64,000 nt of DNA from Stentor coeruleus. Lineage: Eukaryota > Ciliophora > Heterotrichea > Heterotrichida > Stentoridae. Below the pieces are notes generated by a model. It saw nothing but the letters and a program-made list of their open reading frames with translations, made no database searches and was not told the origin of the DNA. The stretch's first letter is position 1; each line of letters starts with the position of its first letter. The DNA is taken from assembly GCA_001970955.1 (NCBI GenBank), contig MPUH01000112.1:1-64000 (forward strand). Reading direction: 5' to 3'. Positions 61,436 through 64,000 of this stretch are shown here, piece after piece. Position numbers and translations under genes: made by a program.

Positions 61436-62890
61436 TCACACAGATAGGTTTAGCATAGCATAATCCTCTTCTTTTTTCTTATTTTCTCCATCTTTAGCAG
61501 CTTTTACAGCATTTCTAATATCTATAGGACTTTTGCTTGCATATTCTATATAAAAACTACCACAAAGTATAGGGATCATGCTTTTTAAGATTGTGTCTTT
61601 AGTATCACCGACCCAGGATTTTATAAAAATCCCATTTTCAGGTTGTAATTGGAAGTTAGATGGCATATTGTCAATAATTAGCACTTTTCTAAGATCCCTA
61701 CCAAGTTTGCTTAGATCTTTTATATAAGTTGGTCCAAGCTGTAGTGTATGTTGTCTATATAACCGGTGTTTGATACATTTATGTGGGTCAGCAAGATCTA
61801 CTGCCCAATCTGCATACTAAATAAATTTTACTTCTTGTAGTCCTGCTGTGAAAACAACAAGTTCATAGTGTTTAAACATCTCTTCTAAAAACTCTGTACA
61901 ATATGGACGAATAAGCAGTTGACCGGTTGTTCCTTGAATTGAATAATGGACTAAAGTTTCATCTAAATCAAGGACAAGAGTATATTCTTTATCTGTTATT
62001 TCAGGCAAATATGGAGGAATTATAGAACTATCAGCTGATATTGGTTCTTGTAATACATATGATCTAGCTACAGATATTGAGAACTTGTCACGATTAGCTA
62101 GGATGTGTAAAAGCATTGATAATGATGGAGTTGATTTTATTGGTAAAAGTCTGATTATAGTCCTAAGACAATTTGATATAATTTCATTATGTTGTTTAAG
62201 GTAAGTAGCATGTTCAGATCTTTTGACAGTTTTAACTTTTTTGTTTTTCAGGGTGTCTTTCAAAGATAGCACCCAAGTTGTAGAAGCTGCTGAAACAGGA
62301 AGTTTAGAGAGGATAAGGTCGATTATTGTTAGGAAATTTTGATGGATGAAGTAAACCATGTTTTTTAGCTGATTGGCTATATTACTACGATCTGATATAT
62401 GATTACTACAAAATATCATAAGGGCAATTGCTAGTGATTCAACAATCAATGCGTCATTCATAAATTTCCTAGTTCGATTATCTTTGAAAAGTTTTTCAAC
62501 ATTCCAAAGAGCTTCATCATTTGATAATTCCCAATAGTCTGAACAAAGACTTCCTATATTTAAATCATTGTTTAATGTGTCTTGAAGTATTGAAAGTTTT
62601 TCTTCACGTTGTGCTAGTTTTTCTAAGTTAATTAACTGTTTTTCTATTTGTGAAGGAATTTCAGTAGCATGGGTGAGAATAGGGGACACTTTACGTGGTG
62701 ATGGGGTATGCATTCTACTTATATTAGGAAGGACAATAGCTTGAGTAAAATTCATTTGGAGCTTAGGAGTTTTTGCTGCAAGTTTGATAATCTGTGGGAG
62801 CTTTGTAATTTTTTTCTTCTCATAAATGACATCATGAGTATTTGGACCTACTGAAGTGCGAGGGGAGTTTAAAAACACAGACATATTCAT
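61436..62890 (-). CDS. FCP1/SCP-type (CTD-like) phosphatase
   Basis: Exons 61832-62890 and 61436-61816 are joined across the 15-nt intron 61817-61831 (GTAAAATTTATTTAG), giving 479 aa. The catalytic DxDxT is 'VLDLDETLVH'; after the junction come 'EYADWAVDLADPHKCI', 'HRLYRQH', 'KDLSKLGRDLRKVLIIDN' and 'NGIFIKSW', all standard for the Dullard/SCP/NIF haloacid-dehalogenase group. The N-terminal ~290 residues are helical and unassigned. The frame ends in TGA. These phosphatases act on phosphoserine, for example in RNA polymerase II tails or at the nuclear envelope; substrate not predictable. Confidence 0.9.
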
Positions 62891-63252
62891 TCAATATATT
62901 CATTTTCAGTTATCATAGAGAAAAATATCATTCTGCATATCTAGTATTGAAATATATGAAATAAGTATAGATTTGATATATAGATCAAGATTTTTAATTT
63001 TAGTTAGCTTTTAAAAGTAAGTTGATTATTATTTTGGATATGATTTTTAGATAATAGAGTGAAATTAANTTCATTCAATATATTCATTTTCAGTTATCAT
63101 AGAGAAAAATATCATTCTGCATATCTAGTATTGGAATATATGAAATAAGTATAGATTTGGTATATAGATCAAGATTTTTAATTTTAGTTAGCTTTTAAAA
63201 GTAAGTTGATTATTATTTTGGATATGATTTTTAGATAATAGAGTGAAATTAT
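62886..63252. repeat. ~183-bp near-identical copies either side of a single N
   Basis: Copy 1 is about 62886-63068, N is 63069, copy 2 is about 63070-63252, with two or three base differences. It covers the start and 5' flank of the phosphatase gene. Confidence 0.85.
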
Positions 63253-63339
63253 TATTTTTAGATTAAGGGTTTTAAAAACAGTATCTTTTCTTTGTATGAC
63301 TTATCTATATAAAATAATACTATCTAATCTAATTTATTC
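62891..63339. other. intergenic region, mostly duplicated
   Basis: Apart from the duplication, about 90 bp of AT-rich sequence; no gene. Confidence 0.55.
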
Positions 63340-64000
63340 TTAGTACTTATTACTAACAGGAATATATTGTATCTCCCTAAAGCTCTCTTTGTTATCACAT
63401 TTTTCTCTTTCAATTCTAATAATACTCCATTGAGTCCTCCTGACAATTTCAAGCCCAGCACAAACAACCAAAGCGATTTCCTGACTAACATATTTATTCT
63501 CAAGCACTTTAACAGGCATAAGCGATGCAACACCAGCAAATCTCAATATAAAATTCGAAACAACAGCAAAATAATAAAAATTCTGAGGAAAGCATCTTTT
63601 ATTATCAACTTTACCTATATTAAGCTGCCAATCATGACTTATATCAAGAATAGCTATCATAGAAGTACTGATAATAAAACATAAAATCCAAATTTTATAA
63701 TAATACAAATCAAAATATGCAGTAATCATAAGGCCAACTGAAAGTATGTATCTAATAAAATTCAGTACTTGTCTTGCTAATAAAGATTTTTTGTATATAA
63801 CTCTTTTTATATTTTGAAGGATTCGCCAAGTAAAAGGTAAAAGAGATACAAGTAGAAGCCAAAGCTCTGAGACTGAGAAATTAGAGTCAGTTTGCCAGAA
63901 TAAAGAGTAAATAAGGGCTAGTGATATATAGAAATCTTTTATAGGGACAACCATTGAAGTTAACCAACTCCCCATCATGTAGTTTTTAAACCTAATTTCA
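63340..64000 (-). CDS. EXS-domain (XPR1/SYG1-like) membrane protein, 5' end off window
   Basis: The frame is open to the right edge, and the N-terminal visible codons precede the first ATG in frame, so the true start lies outside. At least 219 residues are present, with about five membrane helices. EXS-domain motifs are 'WLTSMVVPIKDFY', 'PFTWRILQNIKRVI', 'FIRYILSVGLMITAYF', 'IAILDISHDWQLN', 'FYYFAVVSNFILRFAG', and 'CAGLEIVRRTQWSIIRIERE'. In XPR1 this domain forms the core of phosphate export regulated by an N-terminal SPX domain, which would lie beyond the window. Phosphate export or a Golgi ERD1-like role are both possible. Confidence 0.85.
   Translation of the reverse strand, partial: EIRFKNYMMGSWLTSMVVPIKDFYISLALIYSLFWQTDSNFSVSELWLLLVSLLPFTWRILQNIKRVIYKKSLLARQVLNFIRYILSVGLMITAYFDLYYYKIWILCFIISTSMIAILDISHDWQLNIGKVDNKRCFPQNFYYFAVVSNFILRFAGVASLMPVKVLENKYVSQEIALVVCAGLEIVRRTQWSIIRIEREKCDNKESFREIQYIPVSNKY

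Noticed and set aside
1-64000. Transposons, virus-like elements, CRISPR arrays
   Set aside because: No transposase, integrase, reverse transcriptase or capsid-like frames, no terminal repeats and no regularly spaced repeats were seen.

Overview
The window looks like macronuclear DNA of a heterotrich ciliate, most likely Stentor or a close relative. Three things point there. Introns are exactly 15 nt long: eleven were found, all GT...AG with an invariant A at position 10 and T at 11. Stop use fits the standard code, mostly TAA/TAG with two plausible TGA ends, and no TGA is needed as a sense codon. The DNA is very AT-rich with small, densely packed genes. Ciliary and centriolar genes (LC8, a SAS6-like protein) and large ciliate-style receptors agree. 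No transposon, virus-like element or CRISPR array was recognised.

Layout, left to right. 0-10 kb: a SMARCD/BAF60 chromatin-remodelling subunit (cut by the left edge), two coiled-coil proteins, an ADCK1-like UbiB kinase, a DUF229 type II membrane protein with an in-frame TAA, a small unknown gene, a two-TM RING-H2 protein and a 407-aa unknown. 10-24 kb: an AAAP amino-acid transporter, an ankyrin-DHHC palmitoyltransferase broken by three one-base frame changes, a CaaX coiled-coil protein, a HAMP/TPR/vWA membrane sensor, a SAS6L protein, a CK1-like kinase with altered catalytic residues, mitochondrial bL36, a small CaaX protein with a PP1-docking motif, and TTC5. 24-40 kb: a PH protein with an N-myristoylation signal, LC8, a tail-anchored RING-LON protein, p23, a GATase-fold protein, a large ANF-receptor-type membrane receptor, a 15-repeat WD40 protein with a B-box, and a 564-aa unknown. 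40-64 kb: a cytochrome b5 protein, a degenerate tandem rhodanese ending in a CaaX box, a ~1506-aa PI4KA-like pseudokinase rebuilt over two introns, a JPT/SPIRAL1-motif protein, a coiled coil, SRP14, a two-repeat Myb protein, a D-Ala-D-Ala carboxypeptidase (S11), tRNA-Pro(AGG), an NBR1-like autophagy receptor, a small TM protein, a 637-aa coiled coil, proteasome alpha (PSMA3-like), an FCP1/SCP-type phosphatase and an XPR1-like EXS protein cut by the right edge.

The genes are mostly unrelated housekeeping, cytoskeletal and signalling functions; nothing resembles an operon. Two recurring themes stand out: enzyme-fold proteins that have lost catalytic residues (PI4K, CK1, rhodanese, possibly GATase), and three proteins ending in CaaX boxes whose last residue is Phe. 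Across nearly all intergenic gaps the + strand goes from G+T-rich on the left to A+C-rich on the right, whatever the gene orientation. This means each gene is preceded by A/C-rich and followed by G/T-rich sequence on its own sense strand. Seven single-N positions are present; six sit between near-identical copies of 54-183 bp and look like unmerged contig overlaps rather than real duplications. All calls come from reading the sequence; no database search was run.
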